Source: Sulfitobacter sp.
GTDB taxonomy: Bacteria > Pseudomonadota > Alphaproteobacteria > Rhodobacterales > Rhodobacteraceae
Assembly: GCA_017854855.1 (NCBI GenBank)
Contig: JAFMGZ010000009.1
Location: 51,156-87,633 of the forward strand
Direction: 5' to 3'
Length of the DNA: 36,478 nt
Numbering within the stretch: the stretch's first letter is position 1; each line of letters opens with the position of its first letter. Below the pieces are notes generated by a model. It saw only the letters and a program-made list of their open reading frames with translations. It did no database searches and was not told where the DNA came from. A program made the position numbers and the translations under genes. Of the stretch, positions 8,741 through 16,520 are shown piece by piece.

Positions 8741-10075
8741 TTACTGCGCCAGGGCGCGCGCCATGCTGTTCTGCCGCGCGATCTGTGCGCCCAGATCAAT
8801 GGTCTGCACATGGCCGTCGCGCACGACCTGACGCCCCTCAACAAACAGATCACGCACCGTTCTGGGCCCCGCCAGCAACAGCGCGGCCGGATCCCAGCTG
8901 CCCGCCGCTTCGATCCCGCTCACGTCCCAGATGGCGATATCGGCGCGTTTGCCTACGGCCAGCCGCCCGCAATCGGGCCGTCCCAGCACATCGGCCCCCC
9001 CGCGCGTCGCGATTTCCAGCGCCTCTCGCCCGCTCATCGCATCGGCCCCAAAGGCCACGCGCTGCAACAGCAATGCCATGCGCGCCTCTGCCACCAGATT
9101 GCCCGCGTCATTGCTGGCGGATCCGTCCACCCCAAGGCCCAGAGGCACACCCGCGTCCCGCATCGCCCGCACCGGGGCAATCCCCGAACCCAAGCGGCAA
9201 TTCGAACAGGGGCAATGGGCAACCCCGGTGCGCGTCTGGGCAAACAAGGCGATCTCGGACGCATCCAGTTTGACGCAATGCGCATGCCAGACATCCGGGC
9301 CAACCCAGCCAAGGTCCTGTGCATATTGCCCGGGCCTGCACCCGAAAGTGGCCAGACTATAGGCGATATCCTCTTCGTTTTCCGCCAGATGGGTGTGCAG
9401 CATCACCCCTTTGTCGCGGGCCAGCACAGCCGCCTCTCGCATCAGGTCGGTGCTGACTGAAAATGGCGAACAGGGCGCTATGCCCACACGGCACATCGAC
9501 CCTTCGGCGGGGTCGTGAAACCCGTCTACCACGCGAATGCAATCGGCAAGGATCGCGGCCTCATCCTCAACCAGATGGTCCGGCGGCAGGCCGCCCGCAC
9601 TCTCTCCGATGCTCATCGCGCCGCGGGTGGGGTGAAACCGCAAACCCAGTTCAGCCGCCGCATGGATTGTATCCTCCAGCCGCGCGCCATTTGGATAGAG
9701 GTACAGGTGATCAGAACTCAGCGTACATCCCGAAAGCGCCAGCTCCGCCAGCCCCACCTGCGCCGAGACATGAAAATGATCGGGCGTCATCCGCGCCCAG
9801 ATCGGATACAGCGACTGCAACCAGCCAAACAAAAGCGCATCCTGCCCCGCAGGCACAGCCCGCGTCAGCGACTGGTACAAATGGTGATGGGTGTTTACCA
9901 GACCCGGTGTGATCACGCAGCCCTGCGCCTGCACGACCTCGCCAGTGCTGTGCAGGCCGGTTCCGATCTGCGTGATGACACCGCTGGCGATACGGATGTC
10001 ACAATCGGCCAGCTCGCGGCGTTGATCATCCATCGTAACAACGGTCTGGGCATTTTTGATAAGAAGTTCAGACAT
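8741..10075 (-). CDS. 8-oxoguanine deaminase (ATZ/TRZ-type amidohydrolase)
   Basis: A 444-residue zinc amidohydrolase of the ATZ/TRZ and cytosine-deaminase-like group. Motifs: NTHHHLYQSLTR (zinc HxH), HTHLAENEED, WHAHCVKL and GVDGSASND with the catalytic Asp. The long HHHLYQSLTRAVPAGQ region is typical of the 8-oxoguanine deaminases that convert 8-oxoguanine to urate. A chlorohydrolase-like activity on another azaheterocycle is the main alternative. I start at ATG 10075 (MSELLIKNAQ); the upstream extension begins at TTG and adds residues not seen in the family. It lies 106 bases downstream of hisN on the same strand. Confidence 0.85.
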   Translation of the reverse strand: MSELLIKNAQTVVTMDDQRRELADCDIRIASGVITQIGTGLHSTGEVVQAQGCVITPGLVNTHHHLYQSLTRAVPAGQDALLFGWLQSLYPIWARMTPDHFHVSAQVGLAELALSGCTLSSDHLYLYPNGARLEDTIHAAAELGLRFHPTRGAMSIGESAGGLPPDHLVEDEAAILADCIRVVDGFHDPAEGSMCRVGIAPCSPFSVSTDLMREAAVLARDKGVMLHTHLAENEEDIAYSLATFGCRPGQYAQDLGWVGPDVWHAHCVKLDASEIALFAQTRTGVAHCPCSNCRLGSGIAPVRAMRDAGVPLGLGVDGSASNDAGNLVAEARMALLLQRVAFGADAMSGREALEIATRGGADVLGRPDCGRLAVGKRADIAIWDVSGIEAAGSWDPAALLLAGPRTVRDLFVEGRQVVRDGHVQTIDLGAQIARQNSMARALAQ

Positions 10076-10181
10076 AGGACCACTTAAATTCGGGGCCCAT
10101 CTCAATGGATCGTCAGCAAGCAGGCGGAAAATGGGTCAGAACCTGCTGTGGGCTCAGGGTATCCGCCGAAACCGCCAAGCG

Positions 10182-10979
10182 TCAATACGCCTTGAGGATC
10201 TCAAGCGCCTGCGCGTGGATCTGCGGGTTCGCAGCGGCAAGCGCGCGGCCCCCATGATGGGCAGGCCCCCCCTGCCAATCGGTCACGATCCCGCCCGCGG
10301 CCTGCACCACGGCAATCGGGGCCTGAATGTCATAGGCCGCCAGACCCGCCTCGATCACCAGATCGACCTGCCCCAGGGCAAGCAGCGCATAGGCATAACA
10401 ATCCATCCCATAGCGGGTCAGCTTGGCCTGCCGGGCCACCATGTGGAACCCATCGCTGTCTGCTGTCTCTCCGACTTCGGGAAATGTGGTGAAAACGATG
10501 GCCTGTGACAGATCCCGCGCAGACATCGTCTTGAGCGACATCTGCCCATGCGGACCTGTCAACGACGCAGCCGTCGGCGTACCTTCGAAACGTTCGCCCG
10601 TGTAGGGCTGATCAATCAACCCATAAAACGGCCCCGCCGCATCCGACACGGCGATCAAGACGCCCCATGTGGGCGTTCCGCTGATGAACCCCCGCGTGCC
10701 GTCGATCGGGTCCAACACCCAAGTCAGCCCCGATGTGCCTGCTTTCGCACCAAACTCTTCGCCCAGGATCGCATCATGAGGGCGTTCGCGCGCCAGGATT
10801 TCCCGCATGGCCCGTTCCGCCGCGCGGTCCGCCTCCGTTACCGGATCAAAACCCTGTGCCAGCTTATTGTCCGCCTGCAAGGATGCCGTACGGAAATAGG
10901 GCAGAATAACCCTGCGCGCGGCATCAGCCAAAAGCTGTGCCACGCGCTGCACGTCCGGGTCAAAATTGGTATCGGGCAT
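10182..10979 (-). CDS. hisN: Histidinol-phosphatase, inositol-monophosphatase fold
   Basis: A 265-residue Mg2+-dependent phosphatase of the IMPase superfamily. Metal-site motifs are present: LGEEFG, DPIDGTRGF and, late, YDIQAPIAVVQAAGG, in which the usual W-D start is Y-D with the Asp kept. Proteins with the DPIDGTRGF form are generally the HisN type that dephosphorylates histidinol phosphate in histidine synthesis; inositol or other sugar phosphates are the alternative. ATG at 10979 is chosen over a TTG one codon upstream; no strong Shine-Dalgarno is seen. It follows the XRE regulator gene by 43 bases on the same strand. Confidence 0.85.
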   Translation of the reverse strand: MPDTNFDPDVQRVAQLLADAARRVILPYFRTASLQADNKLAQGFDPVTEADRAAERAMREILARERPHDAILGEEFGAKAGTSGLTWVLDPIDGTRGFISGTPTWGVLIAVSDAAGPFYGLIDQPYTGERFEGTPTAASLTGPHGQMSLKTMSARDLSQAIVFTTFPEVGETADSDGFHMVARQAKLTRYGMDCYAYALLALGQVDLVIEAGLAAYDIQAPIAVVQAAGGIVTDWQGGPAHHGGRALAAANPQIHAQALEILKAY

Positions 10980-11022
10980 CAAGGATCAGTCTACTTTGCA
11001 AAATGGCGGCCTATTGCAGGCT

Positions 11023-11397
11023 CTATGCCACATCGCTTAGCACGCGTGCCAGTTCAAACAGACGCCGGCGCTGGTCCTCGGGAATGGTGTAATAGGAACG
11101 GATCAGTTCCATGGCTTCCTTGTCGGCCATGACATCTTGCGGGATATCCTTGGTCGAGGTTGCCTTGGCTTCCTCTGCCGTCTTCAGCCCCTCAAAGAAA
11201 AAGGACACATGAACGCCCAAAGCTTCGGAAATATCCCAAAGGCGCGATGCGCTGACCCTGTTGGCCCCGGTTTCATATTTCTGGATCTGCTGGAATTTGA
11301 TTCCGACCATTTCCGCCAGTTTTTGCTGCGTCATTCCAGTCAGCCAGCGGCGTTGTCGAATTCTTTGCCCAACATGAACGTCTACACTATGCGGCAT
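11023..11397 (-). CDS. XRE-family helix-turn-helix regulator
   Basis: A 124-residue DNA-binding protein. The Cro/C1-type HTH covers about residues 7-65, with TQQKLAEMVGIKFQQIQKYE as the recognition region, followed by ALGVHVSFFFEGL and a short helical C-terminal tail. The layout (HTH_3 then a conserved PxxFFF segment) resembles the alphaproteobacterial PraR-type regulators of rhizobia; targets are unknown here. The ATG at 11397 follows AAGAGGG within 5 bases; an earlier in-frame start 9 codons upstream would overlap that site. The AT-rich 420-base region upstream suggests a substantial promoter region. Confidence 0.88.
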   Translation of the reverse strand: MPHSVDVHVGQRIRQRRWLTGMTQQKLAEMVGIKFQQIQKYETGANRVSASRLWDISEALGVHVSFFFEGLKTAEEAKATSTKDIPQDVMADKEAMELIRSYYTIPEDQRRRLFELARVLSDVA

Positions 11398-11817
11398 TAT
11401 CCCTCTTTTCTCATATTGGACCAAAGGCGCAAAACTTTTGGCTTTTGAAATCCATTACTTCAACTGAAATATCAAAACCACAAAAACCCGTATCGCCTTA
11501 CGATATATTGAAAAACTGCCTAGAGGTATTTGCTTGAAATCAAATACAATGCAATTTTCCGGCCTGCGGTATTCGATTTTCCCCGACTCCCATCCTTATG
11601 GTATGTGCTATTAGCGCATATAATTTAGCGACCGTCTAGATAGCATTCTGCATGTTTTAAGTTGAAAGTTAATTCGATAAACAACCTAGAGCGGATTCGC
11701 GCCTATTTTTTTGAATTCAACCCTGCCGAAAGCGTCTCTGCACAAGAATCGATCAAAGCCTGCGTGCCCAAAACCACGCCTCACCCCATCCGGTAACCTG
11801 CAAATGCCCGCCTTCGG
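11398..11817. other. AT-rich gene-free region upstream of the XRE regulator
   Basis: These 420 bases hold no credible coding frame. Between about 11440 and 11720 the sequence is strikingly AT-rich compared with its neighbours. It is the promoter region for the XRE gene (minus) and lies downstream of the LysR gene, also minus. A 7-bp inverted repeat is annotated separately at 11526-11547. A small RNA is possible but I see no U-tract terminator hairpin that would support one. Confidence 0.5.
11526..11547. repeat. Inverted repeat GTATTTG-N8-CAAATAC, possible operator
   Basis: The two 7-base arms are exact inverted complements with an 8-base centre (CTTGAAAT). It sits in the AT-rich region about 130 bases upstream of the XRE regulator start, a place where an autoregulatory or other operator would fit. 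With this base composition a chance dyad is possible. Confidence 0.35.
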
Positions 11818-12693
11818 TCAGCCCGCCTTGAGTCGCGCCATAGGTGCCCCGGAAAATGCGGTGCGCAAAAGATGGACAAGGTGGTCGCGCACCTGATCTT
11901 TACCATCCTGCGCGCCGTACAGATTGATCTGCTGCACTCTGAGCGCGGGCAATGCCCCGCCGTGATCCACAACCTCCAGATAGGGGGGCTGCGTGCCCTC
12001 GATCATAGCATGTACCGCCAGATCCGCGCTGACCGCAGCCTCGATCGCCCGATCACTATCGGTGTCGACGCTCATTTCCCATGCCATACCATCTGCATCA
12101 AGGTCCTCGACGATCTGCGCGCGAAACACACAATAACGGCAAAAGGCCAGTTGCAGGGGCCGTTGACGCCACGCAGTGCCCCCAGGTGCGCCGACCCAGA
12201 CCAGCGGTTTGACCGCCAGGACCTCTCCGCCCTGATCAACGCCCGCCTCTGTGGTCACGATGACATCGCGTTCCCCCTTGGCAAATTGCTCCTTCAGCCG
12301 CCGGGTATAGGACGCCTCAAGCTGCACCTTCACTCTTGGAAATGCCGCGTGAAATTGCTTCAGCACCTGCGGCACTGCCGGATAGACCACATCATGCGGC
12401 ACGCCCAGCGTGATCACCCCCTCAAAGGCCTGATCCGTCAGCTTTGTGATCACCTCATCATTCAGGGCCACCATCCGGCGGGCATAGGCCAACACTTGTT
12501 CGCCGGAAGCTGTCAGTGCGATTGTCCTCCCGCTGCGGTCAAGCAAGGGCAGCCCCAGCATGTCCTCCAGCCGCTTGAGCTGCATCGACACCGCAGATTG
12601 CGTCAGATGCAAAAAACCGGCGGCGCGGGTCACACCGCCCGAATCTGCCACGGCCACAAAGGACCGCAAGGTCGTGATGTCGAGATTTCTCAT
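11818..12693 (-). CDS. LysR-family transcriptional regulator
   Basis: A 291-residue regulator. The winged HTH covers about residues 4-62 (FVAVADSGGVTRAAGFLHLTQ, then SAVSMQLKRLE), followed by a linker helix and the periplasmic-binding-protein-like effector domain (about 90-285, opening GVITLGVPHDVVYPAVPQVL). The effector is not deducible. Divergently placed is a DUF1127 gene, and a T-N11-A dyad sits immediately upstream of the start, as expected for an autoregulated LysR gene controlling its neighbour. The ATG at 12693 has only a weak ribosome site. Confidence 0.92.
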   Translation of the reverse strand: MRNLDITTLRSFVAVADSGGVTRAAGFLHLTQSAVSMQLKRLEDMLGLPLLDRSGRTIALTASGEQVLAYARRMVALNDEVITKLTDQAFEGVITLGVPHDVVYPAVPQVLKQFHAAFPRVKVQLEASYTRRLKEQFAKGERDVIVTTEAGVDQGGEVLAVKPLVWVGAPGGTAWRQRPLQLAFCRYCVFRAQIVEDLDADGMAWEMSVDTDSDRAIEAAVSADLAVHAMIEGTQPPYLEVVDHGGALPALRVQQINLYGAQDGKDQVRDHLVHLLRTAFSGAPMARLKAG

Positions 12694-12695
12694 AT

Positions 12696-12710
12696 ATCAT
12701 TATCCGTGAT
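12696..12710. promoter_or_regulatory. LysR-type T-N11-A box (ATCA-N7-TGAT)
   Basis: ATCA and TGAT are exact inverted arms with a 7-base centre, giving the T-N11-A core of LysR-regulator sites. It lies 3 bases upstream of the LysR start codon in the 120-base region shared with the DUF1127 gene. A second dyad with the same 4-7-4 geometry, GATA-N7-TATC, lies at 12756-12770. Regulation is inferred from position and form only. Confidence 0.5.
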
Positions 12711-12813
12711 GGATGGCTAAACAAACATTCATTTTCATTATTCATCGCAAACCACGATATATCAAGTATCAAAATACAAAATCAAAACACATCACAAAGT
12801 TTGAAGGTGCCAC

Positions 12814-13035
12814 ATGTTCTCCCAGACCCTCTCCCGCCCCTATATCCTTTCTGCCCGCCCTTCCTGGCGGCAGCCCCTGTCCTGGCTCATGGCCTCTGTC
12901 GATGCGTGGCGCAGCCGTCGCCAGCTTGAATCCCTTGATGCGCATCTGTTGCACGACATTGGCATCAGCAAAATCGCCGCCCACGCCGAAGCGAAACGCC
13001 CAATCTGGGACGTTCCGGCACATTGGTTGCAATAA
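12814..13035 (+). CDS. DUF1127 domain protein
   Basis: A 73-residue basic protein. The C-terminal half carries the DUF1127 (YjiS-like) signature: W-x-x-R-R-x-x-x-x-L-x-x-L-D-x-x-L-L-x-D-I-G-I-S, seen here as WRSRRQLESLDAHLLHDIGI. Small DUF1127 proteins are abundant in Rhodobacterales and Rhizobiales; some studied short members bind RNA and affect phosphate, carbon or small-RNA metabolism. The role of this one is unknown. The ATG has GAAGGTG upstream. Its divergent LysR neighbour is the likely regulator. Confidence 0.85.
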   Translation: MFSQTLSRPYILSARPSWRQPLSWLMASVDAWRSRRQLESLDAHLLHDIGISKIAAHAEAKRPIWDVPAHWLQ

Positions 13036-13164
13036 AGCGCAATTCTGCGGCATCCGGTCGCATCAAGGTTCTTGAAATAGAGCCAAGTAGTTCCGATATT
13101 TGCGTCAATACCGTGCTAGACTGGCGTGGTAAGAAAACCCTTTTAGCCAATTGGAGGTCAATTA

Positions 13165-13941
13165 ATGGCTGACGTGAATACAATCCGGACCACAGCCGGA
13201 GCCCGCGCCGCCGATATAGATGCGGGGCTACGCGCCCACATGAACAAAGTTTACGGCACCATGTCCGTAGGCATGCTGATCACTTTCGCCGCGGCATGGG
13301 CCATTTCCGGCCTGTCGGTCACAACAGACCCAACAGGTGCCGCCGCACAATTGGGGCCTGACAAATACCTGACAGACCTCGGCTATGCGCTGTACGCCTC
13401 GCCGCTGAAATGGGTCGTCATGTTTGCACCTTTGGCCTTTGTCTTTGGCTTTGGTGCCGCGATCAACAAGATGTCGGCTGCCACTGCGCAGACCGTGTTC
13501 TACCTTTTTGCAGCCGTTATGGGTGTGTCCATCAGCTCGATCTTCCTGGTCTTCACCAGCTATTCGATTGCGCAGATCTTCCTGATCACCTCCATCGCTT
13601 TCGCGGGTCTGTCGCTCTACGGGTATACGACCCAGAAAGACATCTCCGGTTGGGGCAGCTTCCTGATCATGGGTGTGATTGGTCTGGTCGTGGCCTCCAT
13701 CGTCAACATCTTCTTGGGCTCCCCTGCCCTGATGTTCGCGATCTCTGCCATCGGCGTTCTGATCTTTGCAGGTCTTACAGCCTATGACACCCAGCGTATC
13801 AAGACCGAGTATGTGGCCCACGCGCATCACGGCGATACCGAATGGCTGGGCAAAGCCGCCATCATGGGCGCGCTGAGCCTCTATCTGAACTTCATCAACA
13901 TGTTCATGATGTTGCTGCAGCTCTTCGGCAACCGCGAATAA
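13165..13941 (+). CDS. Bax inhibitor-1 / YccA family membrane protein
   Basis: A 258-residue inner-membrane protein with seven predicted helices spread from about residue 30 to 255. Features of the BI-1 family (UPF0005, YccA/YbhL/TMBIM-like) include the N-terminal HMNKVYGTMSVGM segment, the TAYDTQRIK stretch between the last helices, and the C-terminal hydrophobic end. Bacterial members have been linked to calcium leak and to FtsH modulation (YccA); the role here is not known. An excellent ribosome site (GGAGG, 7 bases before ATG) and the strong terminator after the gene mark it as a well-expressed single transcription unit. Confidence 0.93.
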   Translation: MADVNTIRTTAGARAADIDAGLRAHMNKVYGTMSVGMLITFAAAWAISGLSVTTDPTGAAAQLGPDKYLTDLGYALYASPLKWVVMFAPLAFVFGFGAAINKMSAATAQTVFYLFAAVMGVSISSIFLVFTSYSIAQIFLITSIAFAGLSLYGYTTQKDISGWGSFLIMGVIGLVVASIVNIFLGSPALMFAISAIGVLIFAGLTAYDTQRIKTEYVAHAHHGDTEWLGKAAIMGALSLYLNFINMFMMLLQLFGNRE

Positions 13942-13964
13942 CACCGCTACAGTCAAAGCAATTC

Positions 13965-13997
13965 AAACCCGCCAGGTCCCCGACCTGGCGGGTTTTT
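13965..13997 (+). terminator. Rho-independent terminator of the BI-1 gene
   Basis: A perfect 14-bp stem (13965-13978 with 13982-13995), loop CCC, ends in a run of Ts (TTTTTCTT). It begins 23 bases after the BI-1 stop and is the strongest terminator in the window. Confidence 0.92.
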
Positions 13998-14126
13998 CTT
14001 TGCCCAATGCCGCGCCTTTGGCCTGGCAAAACTCGCCAGCCAATTGGCCACCGCCCCGGTCCCCATGCGACATGGCATGTGGCGCATGAGATCTATCAGC
14101 AGGTCCAAGAAACGGTTCAGAAATGC

Positions 14127-14150
14127 AAAAAGCCGCGCAGGAAGCGCGGC
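14127..14150 (-). terminator. Rho-independent terminator of rpmG
   Basis: Read on the minus strand: a 7-bp GC stem GCCGCGC/GCGCGGC (14150-14144 with 14138-14132), a 5-base loop, then TTTTT. It lies 25 bases past the rpmG stop. Confidence 0.85.
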
Positions 14151-14175
14151 CTTGCAGTCACCTAAAAGGCTGATC

Positions 14176-14343
14176 TTACTTGATCTTGCCTTCTTTGTAC
14201 TCAACGTGCTTACGCGCAACGGGATCATACTTTTTGATCACCATCTTCTCGGTCATGGTACGCGCGTTTTTCTTTGTTACGTAAAAGTGGCCTGTGCCCG
14301 CGGACGAGTTCAGACGGATCTTGATCGTGGTTGGCTTTGCCAT
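14176..14343 (-). CDS. rpmG: 50S ribosomal protein L33
   Basis: A 55-residue basic protein beginning [20 protein letters not shown] and containing VTKKNARTM and the [18 protein letters not shown] end typical of proteobacterial L33. It is the cysteine-free (non-zinc) form. It is a component of the large ribosomal subunit near the E site. The ATG at 14343 has AGGAGA 7-8 bases upstream. The frame is open far upstream, through the RNase P gene, which is not coding. It is monocistronic with its own terminator. Confidence 0.97.
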   Translation of the reverse strand: MAKPTTIKIRLNSSAGTGHFYVTKKNARTMTEKMVIKKYDPVARKHVEYKEGKIK

Positions 14344-14576
14344 CTTGTCTTCTCCTGCTACACCGCCACTGCTGTCAGGGGATGCGTGAATTCTGAACCG
14401 GCTTTTACCGGTATGCTGCACCGAGTCAACAGCAAAAGGGCCGCAAATGTTTGCGTAACACCCATAAAGCTGTCGCCGTCGGATCGGCTGAGGTGTTCTT
14501 ATCACGTTCATCGCAAAAGGGCAGGAGATTCGACCCTTTGCCCCAGTTTTATTACATTGGGAAAAGGTCAAAATGC

Positions 14577-14991
14577 GCGGAAAGCCTATAAGCCGGATTC
14601 TGTCCAAGGCCGGGATAGATCCCGACCTCTGGATGACCATTCCTCTGACCGCCGCGTTGCCACGACGGCTATAGCTGCCAACCCGGACCTGCTGGGGCAA
14701 AAGCAGCCCCGTCTTGCGACACGCGGTCCCTATTTGGCATTGCTCCCGGTGGGGCTTGCCGTGCCGTCCCTGTTGCCAGGAACGCGGTGGGCTCTTACCC
14801 CACCGTTTCACCCTTACCTTGGCTGGTTTCGGTTGCCCGACCCGGTCCAAGGCGGTTTGTTTTCTGTGGCGCTTTCCGTCGGGTTACCCCGCCCGGGCGT
14901 TACCCGGCACCGCTACTCTTCGGAGTCCGGACTTTCCTCCCCATGCATACACCGCAGCGTATGTCACAAAGCGGTCATCCAGCCTTCCGCG
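14577..14991 (-). ncRNA. rnpB: RNase P RNA, alphaproteobacterial type A
   Basis: The catalytic RNA that trims the 5' leader of pre-tRNAs. On the minus strand the conserved elements occur in order: GGAGGAAAGTCCGGACTCC (around 14943-14925), GGTAACGCCCGGGCGGGGTAACCC, the GAAAGCGCCACAGAAA core, GGTAAGGGTGAAACGGTG, GGTAAGAGCCCACCGCG, the AATAGGGACC segment, AGAGGAATG and the 3' GACAGAATCCGGCTTA. The P1 helix pairs GCGGAAGGC at the 5' end (14990-14982) with GCTTTCCGC at the 3' end (14585-14577), which sets the boundaries to within a few bases. Length of about 415 is normal. A matching promoter lies just upstream. Confidence 0.95.
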
Positions 14992-14999
14992 CGAAGGTT

Positions 15000-15029
15000 G
15001 TGTTAGCGCCTCAAAGCAACTGCCGTCAA
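15000..15029 (-). promoter_or_regulatory. Probable rnpB promoter
   Basis: On the minus strand, TTGACG (15029-15024) is followed after 18 bases by TAACAC (15005-15000). A start about 8 bases further falls at 14991-14993, which agrees with the 5' end set independently by the P1 helix of rnpB. Confidence 0.6.
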
Positions 15030-15084
15030 TGGTGCTGATGGTGCACTAAGGTATTTGGAGCCAAAAAGAGGCAGCAGATGCGCC

Positions 15085-15744
15085 TCATGGCGACGGCAGT
15101 TGAAAATCTTCGGGCTGTAGGGGGCCGCTGCGCCAGGGACCACAGCGCAGGCGCAGGGCGGCAAGCAGCACCTCGAAGGGCACATCAGCGGTGAAACCCG
15201 CATGCTTTGCCGCTTTGCCCAAGCTGTCCGGGGTCAGCATGTCGAAGGGCACGGGCCGGATCTGTGCTGCCAGTCCTTGGCGGGCCAGTCTTGCCCAGTC
15301 GAAATGCGGGCCGGGATCGGATTTGCGCCCCGGGGCCAGATCAGAATGGCCAATGATGCCGGAGGCCGGGATCGACCAACGTTTCATGATGCCCCGCAGC
15401 AGATGTTCAAGGGCGGCCATCTGCGGTTCTGCAAAGGGGTGCGTGCCGAGATTGTCCAATTCGATGCCGATGGAGCGCGAGTTCAGATCGTCCAGGCCCA
15501 GCCAGGAGCCTTGGCCAGCGTGCCAGGCCCGTTGGTCTTCGGCCACCATGCGGGTGATGTGACCGCCGTTGGAAATCAGGTAATGGGCGGAGACTTCGGC
15601 AGCTGGATCGCACAGCCTTGCTATGGCCGCCGCCGCACTGTCCATGGCCGTATAATGGATCACCACGAAACGCGGTGACAGCCCGTTCCTGCGGGGTCCG
15701 CAGTTGGATGAGGGGCACTCTGTGATGGAAGGGTGGCCGGGCAC
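15085..15744 (-). CDS. N-acetylmuramoyl-L-alanine amidase, AmpD family
   Basis: A 219-residue amidase_2 domain protein. Zinc and catalytic residues are recognisable: His30 in VVIHYTAM, the SAHYLI and IGIELDN segments, the second His in IIGHSDLAPGRKSDPG with the Lys and Asp of the AmpD active site, then HFDW. A C-terminal helical part (about 160-219) follows. No signal peptide is visible, so a cytosolic role in recycling anhydromuropeptides is likely, as for AmpD; an AmiD-type role outside is less likely. The start is GTG at 15744, 3 bases after the lipoprotein gene, with AGGG upstream; no ATG occurs before residue 34. Confidence 0.9.
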   Translation of the reverse strand: MPGHPSITECPSSNCGPRRNGLSPRFVVIHYTAMDSAAAAIARLCDPAAEVSAHYLISNGGHITRMVAEDQRAWHAGQGSWLGLDDLNSRSIGIELDNLGTHPFAEPQMAALEHLLRGIMKRWSIPASGIIGHSDLAPGRKSDPGPHFDWARLARQGLAAQIRPVPFDMLTPDSLGKAAKHAGFTADVPFEVLLAALRLRCGPWRSGPLQPEDFQLPSP

Positions 15745-15747
15745 AGG

Positions 15748-16479
15748 TTAGCCCTGCTGGGCAGCCCGCCGGAAGGGGGTTGGATCCCAGCTGCAGGCAA
15801 AGCCATCGCCGTCAGGGTCCATGCCTTTGCGGTCACGTTCCGGGCCGCCACTGCTGAGAAACGCAATCTGCGCCTGCTCTGGCGTTGCGAATTCGGCGCA
15901 GGCCCGCTGAAACTTTGCCTGTTTGTTCAGGCCGATGCGGCGGTAGACCTGTGTGCCGGGCGCATGAGAGGTTTGCAGGGCATAGGCCACGATATTGGGG
16001 CCCCCGTCGACCCGGTCTGGCAGGGCTTGGGGTTGGACCACCTGATATTGGGCGCGGTTGGCGGCAAGCCGTGCGGCATCGCTTTCGATGCTGCGCTGGC
16101 CGGACACCGCGTCAAAGTTGTTTTCATTGGAAATCCCTGCGGCATTCAGCACCGGTGGTGCCGGGTTGGAGGGGCTTGCATCCAGCGGTGCCACACCTGA
16201 ATTGGTTGTGGCGTCATTGCCCAACCCGTTGCTGGCTCCGCTGCGGGTTGCGGCCAGAACGCGAGCGGTCTCTGCCGCTGTCGCCTCGGCTGAGCCATCA
16301 AGCGGGGCGGATGCGACCTGTGAGGGGGCAGGCACACCCGACAATGCGGCTTCGCGTGCGCGTTGCTCTGCTGTGAACTGATCACCAAAGCCCACACCCT
16401 TGCCTGAATCCGGCACAGCAGGCTGGCAAGCGGCAAGCGCCGCTACAGCGACGAGAACGAAAGAAACACGTGTCATCAT
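15748..16479 (-). CDS. Lipoprotein with C-terminal excalibur calcium-binding domain
   Basis: A 243-residue protein. A lipoprotein signal (MMTRVSFVLVAVAALAAC) ends at the acylated Cys18. The middle (about 20-165) is Ala/Ser/Pro-rich and looks unstructured. The C-terminus carries an excalibur domain: CAEFATPEQAQIAFLSSGG, then MDPDGDGFACSW, whose DxDxDGxxC loop is an EF-hand-like calcium site. Proteins with this domain are usually envelope-associated. It sits between gatA (41 bases) and the AmpD-type amidase (3 bases), so a cell-wall connection is plausible but not shown. An ATG pair at 16479/16476 follows CAGG; I use the first. Confidence 0.8.
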   Translation of the reverse strand: MMTRVSFVLVAVAALAACQPAVPDSGKGVGFGDQFTAEQRAREAALSGVPAPSQVASAPLDGSAEATAAETARVLAATRSGASNGLGNDATTNSGVAPLDASPSNPAPPVLNAAGISNENNFDAVSGQRSIESDAARLAANRAQYQVVQPQALPDRVDGGPNIVAYALQTSHAPGTQVYRRIGLNKQAKFQRACAEFATPEQAQIAFLSSGGPERDRKGMDPDGDGFACSWDPTPFRRAAQQG

Positions 16480-16520
16480 GGAACCTGCTTTGTCTTTTTG
16501 ACTGCTTTGTTGCGCAAAGA

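Noticed and set aside
13228..13956. 242-codon frame opposite the BI-1 gene
   Set aside because: Antisense shadow; the sense gene has an excellent ribosome site and terminator.
14044..15006. Long frames on both strands across 14044-15006
   Set aside because: The region is the RNase P RNA gene; open frames here are incidental. Only the 55-codon rpmG end on the minus strand is real.
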